Shown: piece by piece, positions 1-9,017 of the stretch
Position numbering within the stretch: position 1 is the stretch's first letter
Layout: every line of letters starts with the position of its first letter
Assembly (NCBI GenBank): GCA_945869955.1
Contig: CAMBQP010000003.1
Coordinates: 1-64,000, forward strand
DNA length: 64,000 nt
Direction of reading: 5' to 3'
DNA from: Schlesneria paludicola DSM 18645
Lineage (GTDB): Bacteria > Planctomycetota > Planctomycetia > Planctomycetales > Planctomycetaceae
Program-made: the position numbers and the translations under genes
Notes under the pieces: generated by a model
Database searches by the model: none
Seen by the model: only the letters and a program-made list of their open reading frames with translations
What the model was told of the DNA's origin: nothing

Positions 1-42
1 CACTCAATGCCGATTCAATGAGAAAAGGGGCATGAAAAAAAT

Positions 43-945
43 ATGAAACACCATTTTGTGCCCCACACGCAATTTCAGCGGGCCTTTTCTCAACTTGCAC
101 AGCCGATGGTCATCATTGATCCGGGAGATCTGGTAACGTTTGCAACATCAGACGATGCGTATGAGCGACTCTGGCAGGGGGAGCCCCCCGAAGAGATTCC
201 CGATGAGGACTATAACGTGGTGACGGGACCGGTCGCGGTCCGTGGGGCAGAACCGGGTGACGAATTGCGGATCGAGATTCTCGATATTCAAATTCAACGG
301 GCGTGGTCGGTCTGGATCCCTGATTTTGGACCAATCGGTGATCAAACCAACCGGGTGCAGGTTCAGCCTGTGCCGATCGTAGACGGGCGATTGGCCTTGA
401 GCCCTCGTTTGCAGGTCCCCCTCGCGCCGATGATCGGCTGTATTGGCCTGGCCCCTGCAACCGGAACGGCCTCGACACTTGAGCCGGCCTATCCTTTTGG
501 CGGAAATCTGGATCTGCGGGAATTGTCGGTGGGAGCCACCTTATTTTTGCCCGTACAAACCCCGTTGGCGTGGCTTGCTCTGGGCGACTTACATGCGGCG
601 ATGGGGGCTGGTGAAGCGGCCCATCTCAGCATCGAGGCGGCGGGTACAGCAACGGTTCGTATTGGACTGGAAAAAGCGACTCGGCGAACAACCCCTCGCA
701 TCCGTCTCGCAAACCGAACGCTGTGTATCTCGGTCCTGGGGCTTGAGGAAACGATCGAGCAGGCGTCTGTTCAAGCAACACGCATGGCTTTTGACCTATT
801 GGTACAAGATTTTTCTTTAACCCCCTTTGAAGCATATAGTTACGTTTCTGCGGTTGTGGAACTGCGATTGGGAGGGCCCGCATCCCCCATTGTGATTGCC
901 ATTGTTCCCGATCCTGATAATATCGAGCAGAAAACAGGGGTTTGA
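43..945 (+). CDS. acetamidase/formamidase family protein
   Basis: 300-aa ORF; FmdA/AmdA-like motifs (VTGPVAVRGAEPGDELRIEI, MIGCIGLAP, GGNLDLRELSVGATLFLPV, LALGDLHAAMGAGE). Confidence 0.85.
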   Translation: MKHHFVPHTQFQRAFSQLAQPMVIIDPGDLVTFATSDDAYERLWQGEPPEEIPDEDYNVVTGPVAVRGAEPGDELRIEILDIQIQRAWSVWIPDFGPIGDQTNRVQVQPVPIVDGRLALSPRLQVPLAPMIGCIGLAPATGTASTLEPAYPFGGNLDLRELSVGATLFLPVQTPLAWLALGDLHAAMGAGEAAHLSIEAAGTATVRIGLEKATRRTTPRIRLANRTLCISVLGLEETIEQASVQATRMAFDLLVQDFSLTPFEAYSYVSAVVELRLGGPASPIVIAIVPDPDNIEQKTGV

Positions 946-984
946 GCTTGGCGATTGCATTTCAACTCGTCAAATTAGTGAGAG

Positions 985-2475
985 TTGATGCCATCCATAT
1001 TCCCTGTGGGCTTTTCGATGCGTAACGATCCAGAACCATTGCGTCCGCTCGCGAAGCTTGATCGCCGGCAGGTATTACGAGCAACTGGCGGTGCGGTCGG
1101 CCTCAATCTGGCGGGATTGTGGCATGCACAAGCGGGCCAGGGAGAGTTGGGGCCCGGTCAGCGCGGGACGGACTCGCCCATTAAATCCTGTATTGTTGTG
1201 TTCTATTATGGCGGCCCCAGCCATCTTGATACCTACGACATGAAACCGGGTGCTCCCGCCAGCGTGCGCGGCGAATTTGAGGCGATTTCGACCTCTGCAC
1301 CGGGGATTTTTGTCAGTGAACATCTTCCCAAAATGTCGCGCGTCATGCATAAGGTTGCATTGATCCGAAGCATGCATCACAATAACCGGTTGCATGATTC
1401 AGCGTCGACCGAGGCACTGACAGGGCGTCCGTCACTGAATGGTGATCGAGAAGAGTTTGCACCAATTAACCAGTTTTATCCCTGTTTCGGGGCCTGCCTC
1501 AGTTATCTTTGGCAAAACCATCGAATGGAAATTCCGCATGCGGCACTTCCATTCGTCTTTCATAATGTGGTGGACACTCCCTGCCAGGGGGGTGGATTTT
1601 TGGGGGCGAAATACGATCCCTTGCAGATCTCTGTGGATGTCGAGTCTCAGTCCTATCGAGCCGGGGCACTGGCCTTGCCGGTAGGACAAACTGCCACGCT
1701 CCTTTCTGATCGACGTCGTTTACTTGAGACACTCGAACGGGCTGCGATGAGCACCACTGCAACCCACACCCCGGTTGGCGCTCAATGGCGAACATTTTGT
1801 GATAAAGCATTTCAGTTACTCGGATCCGAAACCTTGCGGCAGTCATTGGATTTGAGCCAGGAAACGCCGCAGATGCGAGCGAGCTATGGGTTTGGCCCTA
1901 CCCCTCAAAGTGTGGGGGAAGGAGGGGGTGGAGGCAATGGATCCGAGATGGGGTATGGCCGCCAGATGCGAGGCCAAAACCTGCTGTTGGCCCGTCGCAT
2001 GGTGGAGTCGGGGGTTCCCTTCGTAAACGTTTATGATTTTCGACAGCAAGGCCAGAATTGGGACTCGCACTTTAAAAACTTCAATCAGCATAAAACCCAT
2101 TTATTGCCGCTGGCTGACCAAAGCCTGAGTACCTTGATCGAGGATCTGGATGATCGTGGCCTGCTCGATACGACGCTGGTTGTTGCCATGGGTGAGTTCG
2201 GGCGGACACCGAAGATTAATGCGGACGGGGGTCGCGATCATTGGCCCGATTGCTATACGGTCCTTTTGGCGGGTGGGGGAGTCCGTGGTGGGACTGTGTA
2301 TGGCGCCAGCGACAAATTAGGAGCCTTCCCTGCCAGCGATCCGGTGACCCCTTCTGATCTCGCAGCGACAATTTTCTGGCGGTTTGGAATCGATCCTGCA
2401 ACGGAAATTCATGATCTGACGGGCAGGCCACATCGGCTTTCAGACGGCCAACCCGTGAAGTCCATCTTCGGTTAA
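985..2475 (+). CDS. DUF1501 domain-containing protein, secreted (Tat-like leader)
   Basis: RRQVLRATGGAVGLNLAGL leader; IVVFYYGGPSHLDTYDMKPGAP, MGEFGRTPKIN..GRDHWP, DLAATIFWRFGIDP motifs typical of DUF1501. Confidence 0.9.
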   Translation: MMPSIFPVGFSMRNDPEPLRPLAKLDRRQVLRATGGAVGLNLAGLWHAQAGQGELGPGQRGTDSPIKSCIVVFYYGGPSHLDTYDMKPGAPASVRGEFEAISTSAPGIFVSEHLPKMSRVMHKVALIRSMHHNNRLHDSASTEALTGRPSLNGDREEFAPINQFYPCFGACLSYLWQNHRMEIPHAALPFVFHNVVDTPCQGGGFLGAKYDPLQISVDVESQSYRAGALALPVGQTATLLSDRRRLLETLERAAMSTTATHTPVGAQWRTFCDKAFQLLGSETLRQSLDLSQETPQMRASYGFGPTPQSVGEGGGGGNGSEMGYGRQMRGQNLLLARRMVESGVPFVNVYDFRQQGQNWDSHFKNFNQHKTHLLPLADQSLSTLIEDLDDRGLLDTTLVVAMGEFGRTPKINADGGRDHWPDCYTVLLAGGGVRGGTVYGASDKLGAFPASDPVTPSDLAATIFWRFGIDPATEIHDLTGRPHRLSDGQPVKSIFG

Positions 2476-2832
2476 TTACGATCATCCTGGTGAAGACGAT
2501 GATCGATTGCCCCAGGTGATCGGTCATGAGCGAGAGTGGGCAACGGCCCCTGCAAAACATTGATCATCGAAAAGTTCAATCGCATTAAAAACAGCATAAA
2601 ACAGAAAAGTTTGACGAAGCGGAAATCGACGGTTCCAATGACTTGCTCATTCGTGCGGGTTTGCGTGAAGGCTGAAATCCACCCCATCAGGCACCTAAAA
2701 TCGGCGGCCGATTCGAATCGTGCTGGACGCTGGACGGATCGGTGGCTAGAACTAAACGAGAATCATTTGTTTACGCACTCGCCCCGTGCCGCAAGGAATG
2801 CGTGTGTGGCCCATATTTTTCAGGAGTTTTTC

Positions 2833-4668
2833 ATGCAGCGAATCATTCTGTTTTTTGTTGTGCTCGGATTGGCGACGATCACACCCCCGACGATCACACC
2901 CCTGTTCGGACAGGCCGATCCCGCGCAACCTCAGGCCGTCAAAGACGCGGCAAAAGCAACCGCGAAAAAACTAACGGTCGGGCATATTGAGTTAAAAGGG
3001 AGCTATTCGGAGGGGGTCGGTGGGGGTGGCCTGTTCAGTGAAGTGGTCGAAACACTGGGTGACGTGCTGCAGCGTCTGAAAAAAGCCGCAAGCGATGAAA
3101 ACCTGGATGCCGTGGTGCTCCACATCGACGGGCCACAGATTGGCTGGGCCAAGCTGCATGAGATTCGGACCGCAATCGGAAAAATCCGACAAAATGGACG
3201 CAAGGTTTACGCCTGGCTGGAAAGCGCTGACACCAAGGACTATTTGCTGGCGTCAGCCTGCGACCAGATCATCATCCCCGAATCCGGGATGATCATGCTC
3301 CCTGGCCTTCGTGCTGAAATCTCGTTCTACAAAAACTTATTCGACATGTTGTCGATCCAGCCGGAAATGTTGCGGGTTGGTGAATTCAAATCGGCGGCAG
3401 AACCGTACAGCCGCACCGAGATGAGTCCCGCTTTCCGCGAGGAAATGGAAGCGATCATCAACGATTACTACCGTCAGATCGTCGAAATGGTCGCGGCATC
3501 ACGCAAACTGACTCCCGAGCAGGTCACGGCAATTATCGATACAGGATTGTTCTCGGCAGACGACGCCAAAAAGCAGGGACTGATTGACCATGTGGCCTAT
3601 GAAGATCACATCTTGAACTTAGTCAAGGGTGATCAGAAAGAGGCGGAAGTGAAATTGGTCAAGACATACGGCAAAAAAAAGATCGATACCGATTTCAGCG
3701 GCTTTGCCGGGATGGCGAAAATGATGAACATGCTTACTGGGGTCGAGCCGGCGACAAGAAAGTCGACCAATGCCAAAATTGCCGTGATCAGTGCGGTTGG
3801 GCCCATCATGTCGGGTTCGAGTCAGAGCGACTTTTTTGGCGATGAAACCATGGGCTCGACCACCATGATCAAGGCGATTCGGCAGGCACGAGATGACTCG
3901 ACAGTGAAAGCGGTTGTTTTGCGAGTCGATAGCCCAGGCGGGAGCGCTTTGGCGAGCGATCTGATGTGGCATGAACTGGAAACATTGGACGGTAAGAAGC
4001 CCCTGATCGTCAGCATGGGAGACACGGCGGCGAGCGGCGGTTACTACATCGCCATGGGGGCCGATCGGATCTTTGCGGAACCCGGGACGTTAACCGGGTC
4101 GATCGGGGTTGTCGGTGGCAAAATCGCACTTGAAAAATTTTATGCCAAAATCGGGATTACCACGAGTGTCGTACAGAAGGGGAAAAATGCAGGAGTGCTC
4201 AGCACCACCAAAGCCTGGACCGACACCGAGCGCGATGCGATGCAGAAAATGATGAACGATATTTACGCACAGTTCACGAAAAAGGCGGCCACCGGTCGCA
4301 AGATGGAATACGAAAAGCTGGAAAAAATGGCTCGGGGACGTGTTTACACGGGTGTCCAAGCTTTGGCATTGGGGTTGGTTGATGAACTGGGGACGCTTGA
4401 CGATGCCATCGCTCATGCGAAAAAAGCGGCAGGAATTGACCCGGAGACCAAATTGGAACGGCTGAATCTCCCCAAAGCCACCAGTCCCATCGAAGCGTTG
4501 TTTGGCCCACTGGATCCGACGGCACGATTGGGATCAGAAATCACGAAATCATGGCTCAATCGACTTCCCGACGAGATTTCATCTCAATTAAAGGCTCTTG
4601 AGGTATATGATATCCTGGCACAAGAGAAATTTTTGACTGTGATGCCATACCAACTGATCATCAAATGA
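2833..4668 (+). CDS. sppA: signal peptide peptidase SppA, 67K-like with two S49 domains
   Basis: ORF track starts at 2536, but MQRIILFFVVLGLATI at 2833 is a good signal peptide start; LRVDSPGGSALASD and SMGDTAASGGYYIAMGADRIFAEPGTLTGSIGVVGG motifs. Confidence 0.88.
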   Translation: MQRIILFFVVLGLATITPPTITPLFGQADPAQPQAVKDAAKATAKKLTVGHIELKGSYSEGVGGGGLFSEVVETLGDVLQRLKKAASDENLDAVVLHIDGPQIGWAKLHEIRTAIGKIRQNGRKVYAWLESADTKDYLLASACDQIIIPESGMIMLPGLRAEISFYKNLFDMLSIQPEMLRVGEFKSAAEPYSRTEMSPAFREEMEAIINDYYRQIVEMVAASRKLTPEQVTAIIDTGLFSADDAKKQGLIDHVAYEDHILNLVKGDQKEAEVKLVKTYGKKKIDTDFSGFAGMAKMMNMLTGVEPATRKSTNAKIAVISAVGPIMSGSSQSDFFGDETMGSTTMIKAIRQARDDSTVKAVVLRVDSPGGSALASDLMWHELETLDGKKPLIVSMGDTAASGGYYIAMGADRIFAEPGTLTGSIGVVGGKIALEKFYAKIGITTSVVQKGKNAGVLSTTKAWTDTERDAMQKMMNDIYAQFTKKAATGRKMEYEKLEKMARGRVYTGVQALALGLVDELGTLDDAIAHAKKAAGIDPETKLERLNLPKATSPIEALFGPLDPTARLGSEITKSWLNRLPDEISSQLKALEVYDILAQEKFLTVMPYQLIIK

Positions 4669-4775
4669 TGTCCGTTTGGTCGGTTCATCATTCCTCCTCG
4701 TTTCAACCGGCTCGCTGGCGAAATGCGATGGGGAGGGTAATCGGTCAGGTCTGCAGATCAGGGAGTTGGGGACAA

Positions 4776-4820
4776 ACGGGATCGGGAGAGACGTGATCAG
4801 GAAAGACGGGATCGGGTGAC
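4776..4820 (+). repeat. imperfect 15-bp x3 tandem repeat just upstream of a pseudopilin start codon
   Basis: acgggatcgggagag / acgtgatcaggaaag / acgggatcgggtgac, then tcg-ATG at 4824. Confidence 0.7.
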
Positions 4821-4823
4821 TCG

Positions 4824-5513
4824 ATGAGTGGTTCATGGGTGAAGACGAAGCCGTCTCAGCGAGCCCGCAGCGGATTCACGTTAGTGGAGATGCTGCTGGT
4901 GCTGGGGGTGTTCATTGTCTTTGCCGGGATCACCATCCCCTCTGTCATGCGGATGTTTGGCCAGCAAAAGCTAACCCATGCCGCAGAACGGGTGCGGGAA
5001 TCGGTTGCCAGTGCTCGATTTCGTGCGATTGATACGGGGCTGATTTATCAATTTTGTTGCGAATCCGGCGGCAGCCGTTTTGTGGTTGTGCCGTTTGAGC
5101 CGGACCATCCGGTGACAGGAGGGTCGGGTCCGGCGGCTCCCGTGACTTTACAGGGGCGATCCTGGGGGCAACTTCCGCAAGGAATTGTGTTTAGTTCGGT
5201 CGGCTTGAACTCGGCGTTGCCGACTACTTCCACGCCGACTAGTTCCACGCCGACCACTTCCACGCGGGCGACGACAACCCTCTCGACCGCTCCCACGCAC
5301 AAATTGGCTGCGGGGGCACTCGACGGACTTCCCAATGCGGGGGAATTGGCGGCAGCAAATTGGTCAGTACCGATCTTGTTTCATCCCGAAGGGACTGCCA
5401 ACGCCGATCTGGAAATCACCGTCAGTGACTCCAAGTCTCAGCAGATCAAATTGCGGGTTCGAGCCTTCACCGGTGCGGTCAGTATGGAACGACTGGCGGT
5501 GGGGAAACGATGA
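4824..5513 (+). CDS. type II secretion / pseudopilin protein, GspH-like
   Basis: prepilin leader RARSG^FTLVEMLLVLGVFIVFAGI; ends in an ATGA overlap with the next gene. Confidence 0.8.
   Translation: MSGSWVKTKPSQRARSGFTLVEMLLVLGVFIVFAGITIPSVMRMFGQQKLTHAAERVRESVASARFRAIDTGLIYQFCCESGGSRFVVVPFEPDHPVTGGSGPAAPVTLQGRSWGQLPQGIVFSSVGLNSALPTTSTPTSSTPTTSTRATTTLSTAPTHKLAAGALDGLPNAGELAAANWSVPILFHPEGTANADLEITVSDSKSQQIKLRVRAFTGAVSMERLAVGKR
5220..5264 (+). repeat. 15-bp x3 tandem repeat encoding a Thr/Ser/Pro linker
   Basis: ccgactacttccacg / ccgactagttccacg / ccgaccacttccacg inside the GspH-like CDS. Confidence 0.8.
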
Positions 5514-5971
5514 TCCGGATGCAAAACCGTCCAGCAGCGGGAAACCCTCGATCGGGGCTGACGTTATTGGAAATCGTCTTGTCATTGACCATTTTTTTTG
5601 CATCGATGGCAGCATTGTCACAGTTGGCCACGAATGGAACTCGTGCGACGGTCCTCGCCCGTTTGAAGACGCAGGCGACGATTCGGTGTGAAACGAAACT
5701 GAATGAAATTCTGGCCGGGGCGGAAGCGATGCAATCCAAATCGGGGGCCTCATTTCCGGATGACAGCCACTGGACCTGGAGTCTGGTGGTGACACCGAGT
5801 AGCTATTCGGACTTGATGCAACTGGATGTGACCGCAAGCCATCGGGGGAGTAGTCGCTTGGCAAGCGTTGATGTGACATTACGGCGGTGGGCGCGTCAGC
5901 AGGCCGTTTTCATCAAGGGAGTGACGCAGGAAAAACAAGAAGAAGAAAAAGCGGAGGCTCGTACACAATGA
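5510..5971 (+). CDS. pseudopilin, GspI-like
   Basis: prepilin leader RSG^LTLLEIVLSLTIFFASMAALSQLA; ATGA overlaps at both ends. Confidence 0.78.
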   Translation: MIRMQNRPAAGNPRSGLTLLEIVLSLTIFFASMAALSQLATNGTRATVLARLKTQATIRCETKLNEILAGAEAMQSKSGASFPDDSHWTWSLVVTPSSYSDLMQLDVTASHRGSSRLASVDVTLRRWARQQAVFIKGVTQEKQEEEKAEARTQ

Positions 5972-7170
5972 ACCCCTTCGTCCGCTCCCGACGGCCCGCT
6001 TCCCGATTGCCTCTTGCAGCGGGGGCTCAACAACGGACTCGCATCCACTCGTGGGGAGTCTCGCTCATGAATTTCCGTACCGCTCGTCTCGAGGCGAACC
6101 CTTTCAAGTCTGTTCCTCATAGGGCGTTGGGAAATCGAACTGGGGTGCGACAGGTATTCGCCAGATCGGCTTTTACTCTATTGGAAACCATCCTCGCTCT
6201 TTCGCTCTCTGCATTGCTACTGGGTGCCATTTTCACGGCGATTGATCAATCCTGGCGCACATCAGCCAGCGGTCGTGAAGAGATGGAACGGGCTCAATTG
6301 GCCCGTGCACTGATCCACCGAATTGAAGTCGATATCCGAGCGATCACGTATATTGCGCCACCTCCGGTGGAGGAAACTACGGATGCCAGTACCACATCCT
6401 CGTCAAGCACCGGCGGTAGTAGCGGCGGTAGTGGTAGTAGCAGCGGTAGTGGTAGTAGCGGCGGTAGTGGTAGTAGGAGCAGTAGTGGCGGCGGAGCGAG
6501 TGGTGGAAGTAGCGGCGGAAAAAGCGGCGGCGGAGGGAGTAGCGGAGGAGGCAAGTCTGGTTCCGGGAGCAGTGGAGGAAGTTTTGGAGGTTTTGCAGCG
6601 GCAAGTTCCTCGTCCCCGACCTCTTCGACAGCGGCGACCGATACCTCTGCGACCACAGAAGAGACGGGTCCGAATTCCAAAAGCATTGGAATTCGAGGAA
6701 CAATCCAGTCGTTTGAGATCAGTATTGCCCGGCCACGACGTGACCTGCTGCCGACGAGTGCCGGAGCAGCCACGGTGCGGACGAGCGATCTGAGGCAGGT
6801 TTCTTACAGTTTTCTTCCCCCCGGCACCTCGTCCACCTCCGGATTGATTCGAACCGAAGGAGATCGGATGGCGGTGGAAGCGGTCGAGGCCAATGGGGCT
6901 GCGGCAAGTCAGATTTCCAGTTCCCAAATACTGGCACCCGAGGTCGCCACATTTCGTGTGCGCTACTTTGATGGCACCACTTGGCTGGAAACCTGGGATT
7001 CGGACACCATTGGTCGTATTCCGCGCGCGGTCGAAGTGACGATTTCCTTTCTGCCTCCCAAACGAAAGCCACCCATTTTTAACGTGGCGGTCAGCAAATC
7101 CATGAATTCCTTTCGCACGGTGGTACTGATTCCCGTTTCCGACCCTTATCCGAAAGAGTTGGTCGAATGA
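5968..7170 (+). CDS. pseudopilin, GspJ-like, with Ser/Gly low-complexity insert
   Basis: RSA^FTLLETILALSLSALLLGAIFTAIDQSW; ORF track start 5887 moved to ATG 5968, giving an ATGA overlap with the upstream gene. Confidence 0.75.
   Translation: MNPFVRSRRPASRLPLAAGAQQRTRIHSWGVSLMNFRTARLEANPFKSVPHRALGNRTGVRQVFARSAFTLLETILALSLSALLLGAIFTAIDQSWRTSASGREEMERAQLARALIHRIEVDIRAITYIAPPPVEETTDASTTSSSSTGGSSGGSGSSSGSGSSGGSGSRSSSGGGASGGSSGGKSGGGGSSGGGKSGSGSSGGSFGGFAAASSSSPTSSTAATDTSATTEETGPNSKSIGIRGTIQSFEISIARPRRDLLPTSAGAATVRTSDLRQVSYSFLPPGTSSTSGLIRTEGDRMAVEAVEANGAAASQISSSQILAPEVATFRVRYFDGTTWLETWDSDTIGRIPRAVEVTISFLPPKRKPPIFNVAVSKSMNSFRTVVLIPVSDPYPKELVE
6397..6597 (+). repeat. Ser/Gly low-complexity coding repeat (AGT/GGT/GGC-rich)
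   Basis: translates as SSSTGGSSGGSGSSSGSGSSGGSGSRSSSGGGASGGSSGGKSGGGGSSGGGKSGSGSSGG. Confidence 0.9.
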
Positions 7171-8921
7171 AACACGGGACACCCATGATTGGACGTCAAC
7201 CGGCAAGAGATCGCCTGCGTGAGCTCACGACGAAATCCTCGGCGGCACGCTGGGGGAGTGTGCTGCTGCTGGTGATTGTGGTGATCGCCATGCTGACGTT
7301 GTCGGCATACAACTTTGCCCAGACCATGACGACGGAACTCGAAGCGGCGTCAATGTACACGCTGGACGTACAATCACGTGCAACAGCGGATTCGGGGGTC
7401 GAATTTGTGGCCACAATGCTCGGCAGCCGACAAACACTGGTGGCGGAAAACCTGATCCACAATCCGCAGATCTTCATGGGACAAGTTGTGTCCCCCTCGC
7501 CCCATTTGCGAGCCAATAGCCGGTTCACGGTGATTGCTCCGGTGGAACATGACACAAAGACGAATTCGATCCGTTATGGCTTGATGGACGAGTCCAGCAA
7601 ATTAAATCTCAACTTTCTTCCTAATATGGGACTGAGTAACGATGAGTTGAATACGTTGTTAATGAAGGTTCCCGGCGTAACGATTGAGATCGCCGATGCG
7701 ATCCTGGATTGGATCGATTCGGATGACACCAAAAATCCCTACGGAGCCGAATCCGAAACTTACCAGCAAATGAATCCCCCCTATCAAGCCAAAAATGGCC
7801 CGTTGGAAACGATGGATGAATTGTTGCTGGTGAACGGAATTACCCCCACGCTGCTGTATGGAGAAGACGCCAATCGAAATGGATTGCTGGATCCGAATGA
7901 AAACGATGGGGACGCAAGCCCCCCCATGGATAACGCCGACGGTGTACTCGATCATGGGTTCATTGCGTATTTTTCGGTACACGGACGAGAATCGAATCGT
8001 CGAAAAACAGGAACGCTGAAAATCAATGTCAATGATGGGTTTCTCACGGATCTCTATGACAACCTGGTTGAGGCGTTTGACGAAGATACCGCCAAATTTG
8101 TGATTGCCTTCCGAATCAGTGGCCCCGCAACCCCCGTGGAAGAGTCAAAAACCAACCCCGTCGTTCCGCCGACATCACCCACATCATCCACTTCATCGAC
8201 CTCCTCAACCTCGTCCACATCCTCCACTCCGGTTTCATCCGGTCAATCGATCCAGGAAAAACAGGCGGCAGAGAGTCTGTCTCAGTTTCTGGCTTCGATG
8301 GCGAAATCCGGAGGAACCGTGACCCGTGGCGGAATCGACCTTTCAAAGGGGGGGAAAACCTCGATCGAATCCCTGTGGTCCTTGATTGGAACTTCGGCCA
8401 AAATCTCGATCGATGGAACGCCAACCACTCTGAAAAGTCCGTGGTCGGATGACGTTTCTTCCATCTCGACCGTATACCCGGATATGATGGATAAATTGAC
8501 GACTACGAAGGAGGAATACCTGGAAGGTCGGATCAACATCAACCAGGCAAGACGTGAGGTTTTGCTGGGATTGCCGACGATGACCGAAGAAATTGTCAAT
8601 AATATTATTGCCGCGCAGCGCCTCGATTCGAATGGCCAACCTTCGCTCGACACGATCCGCCAACACAACTCCACCGCTTGGCTTTATTCCGAAAACCTGG
8701 TCGACCTGCCAGGAATGATTACGCTGGATCCCTATATCACCGCGCATGGTGATGTATATCGGGTTCAGGTATTGGGGTTCTTTGATGGTGGTGGTCCAGT
8801 CTCTCGACTCGAAGCCTTAATCGACGCCACGAAACTTCCACCCCGAATCATCTCGCAGCGAGACCTGAACGAGCTGGGCCGCGGATATACAAGGAGTCAG
8901 TTGTTGCAGGTGGTGAAATAG
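7167..8921 (+). CDS. general secretion pathway protein GspK-like
   Basis: N-terminal TM after basic leader (WGSVLLLVIVVIAMLTLSAYNFAQTM), DESSKLNLNFL, AILDWIDSDD, GRININQARREVLLGLP, as in T2SS GspK. Confidence 0.85.
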   Translation: MKHGTPMIGRQPARDRLRELTTKSSAARWGSVLLLVIVVIAMLTLSAYNFAQTMTTELEAASMYTLDVQSRATADSGVEFVATMLGSRQTLVAENLIHNPQIFMGQVVSPSPHLRANSRFTVIAPVEHDTKTNSIRYGLMDESSKLNLNFLPNMGLSNDELNTLLMKVPGVTIEIADAILDWIDSDDTKNPYGAESETYQQMNPPYQAKNGPLETMDELLLVNGITPTLLYGEDANRNGLLDPNENDGDASPPMDNADGVLDHGFIAYFSVHGRESNRRKTGTLKINVNDGFLTDLYDNLVEAFDEDTAKFVIAFRISGPATPVEESKTNPVVPPTSPTSSTSSTSSTSSTSSTPVSSGQSIQEKQAAESLSQFLASMAKSGGTVTRGGIDLSKGGKTSIESLWSLIGTSAKISIDGTPTTLKSPWSDDVSSISTVYPDMMDKLTTTKEEYLEGRININQARREVLLGLPTMTEEIVNNIIAAQRLDSNGQPSLDTIRQHNSTAWLYSENLVDLPGMITLDPYITAHGDVYRVQVLGFFDGGGPVSRLEALIDATKLPPRIISQRDLNELGRGYTRSQLLQVVK

Positions 8922-9017
8922 TCATTCCCCTGGGGTATACTTCGCCTCGGTGATCGGCCTGTGGAGATTTCGTTGGGTGCTGGCCAATGACTGTCCCGTT
9001 TTCAAAAAGAGAGAATC

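Noticed and set aside
2479-2505. 8-bp inverted repeat cgatcatc / gatgatcg after the first DUF1501 gene
   Set aside because: No T-run; too short and AT/GC-ordinary to call a terminator.
2536-2832. N-terminal extension of the SppA ORF
   Set aside because: Sequence is unlike a signal peptide and precedes a clear hydrophobic leader at 2833; treated as intergenic.
6294-6793. Leu/Pro-rich minus-strand ORF and Val/Ala-rich + frame ORF over the GspJ-like gene
   Set aside because: By-products of the AGT/GGT repeat; the +1 pseudopilin frame has the prepilin leader and ATGA overlaps.
6397-8230. Possible CRISPR or other spaced repeat array
   Set aside because: All repeats seen are contiguous coding or short tandem repeats; no uniform repeat with unique spacers anywhere in the window.
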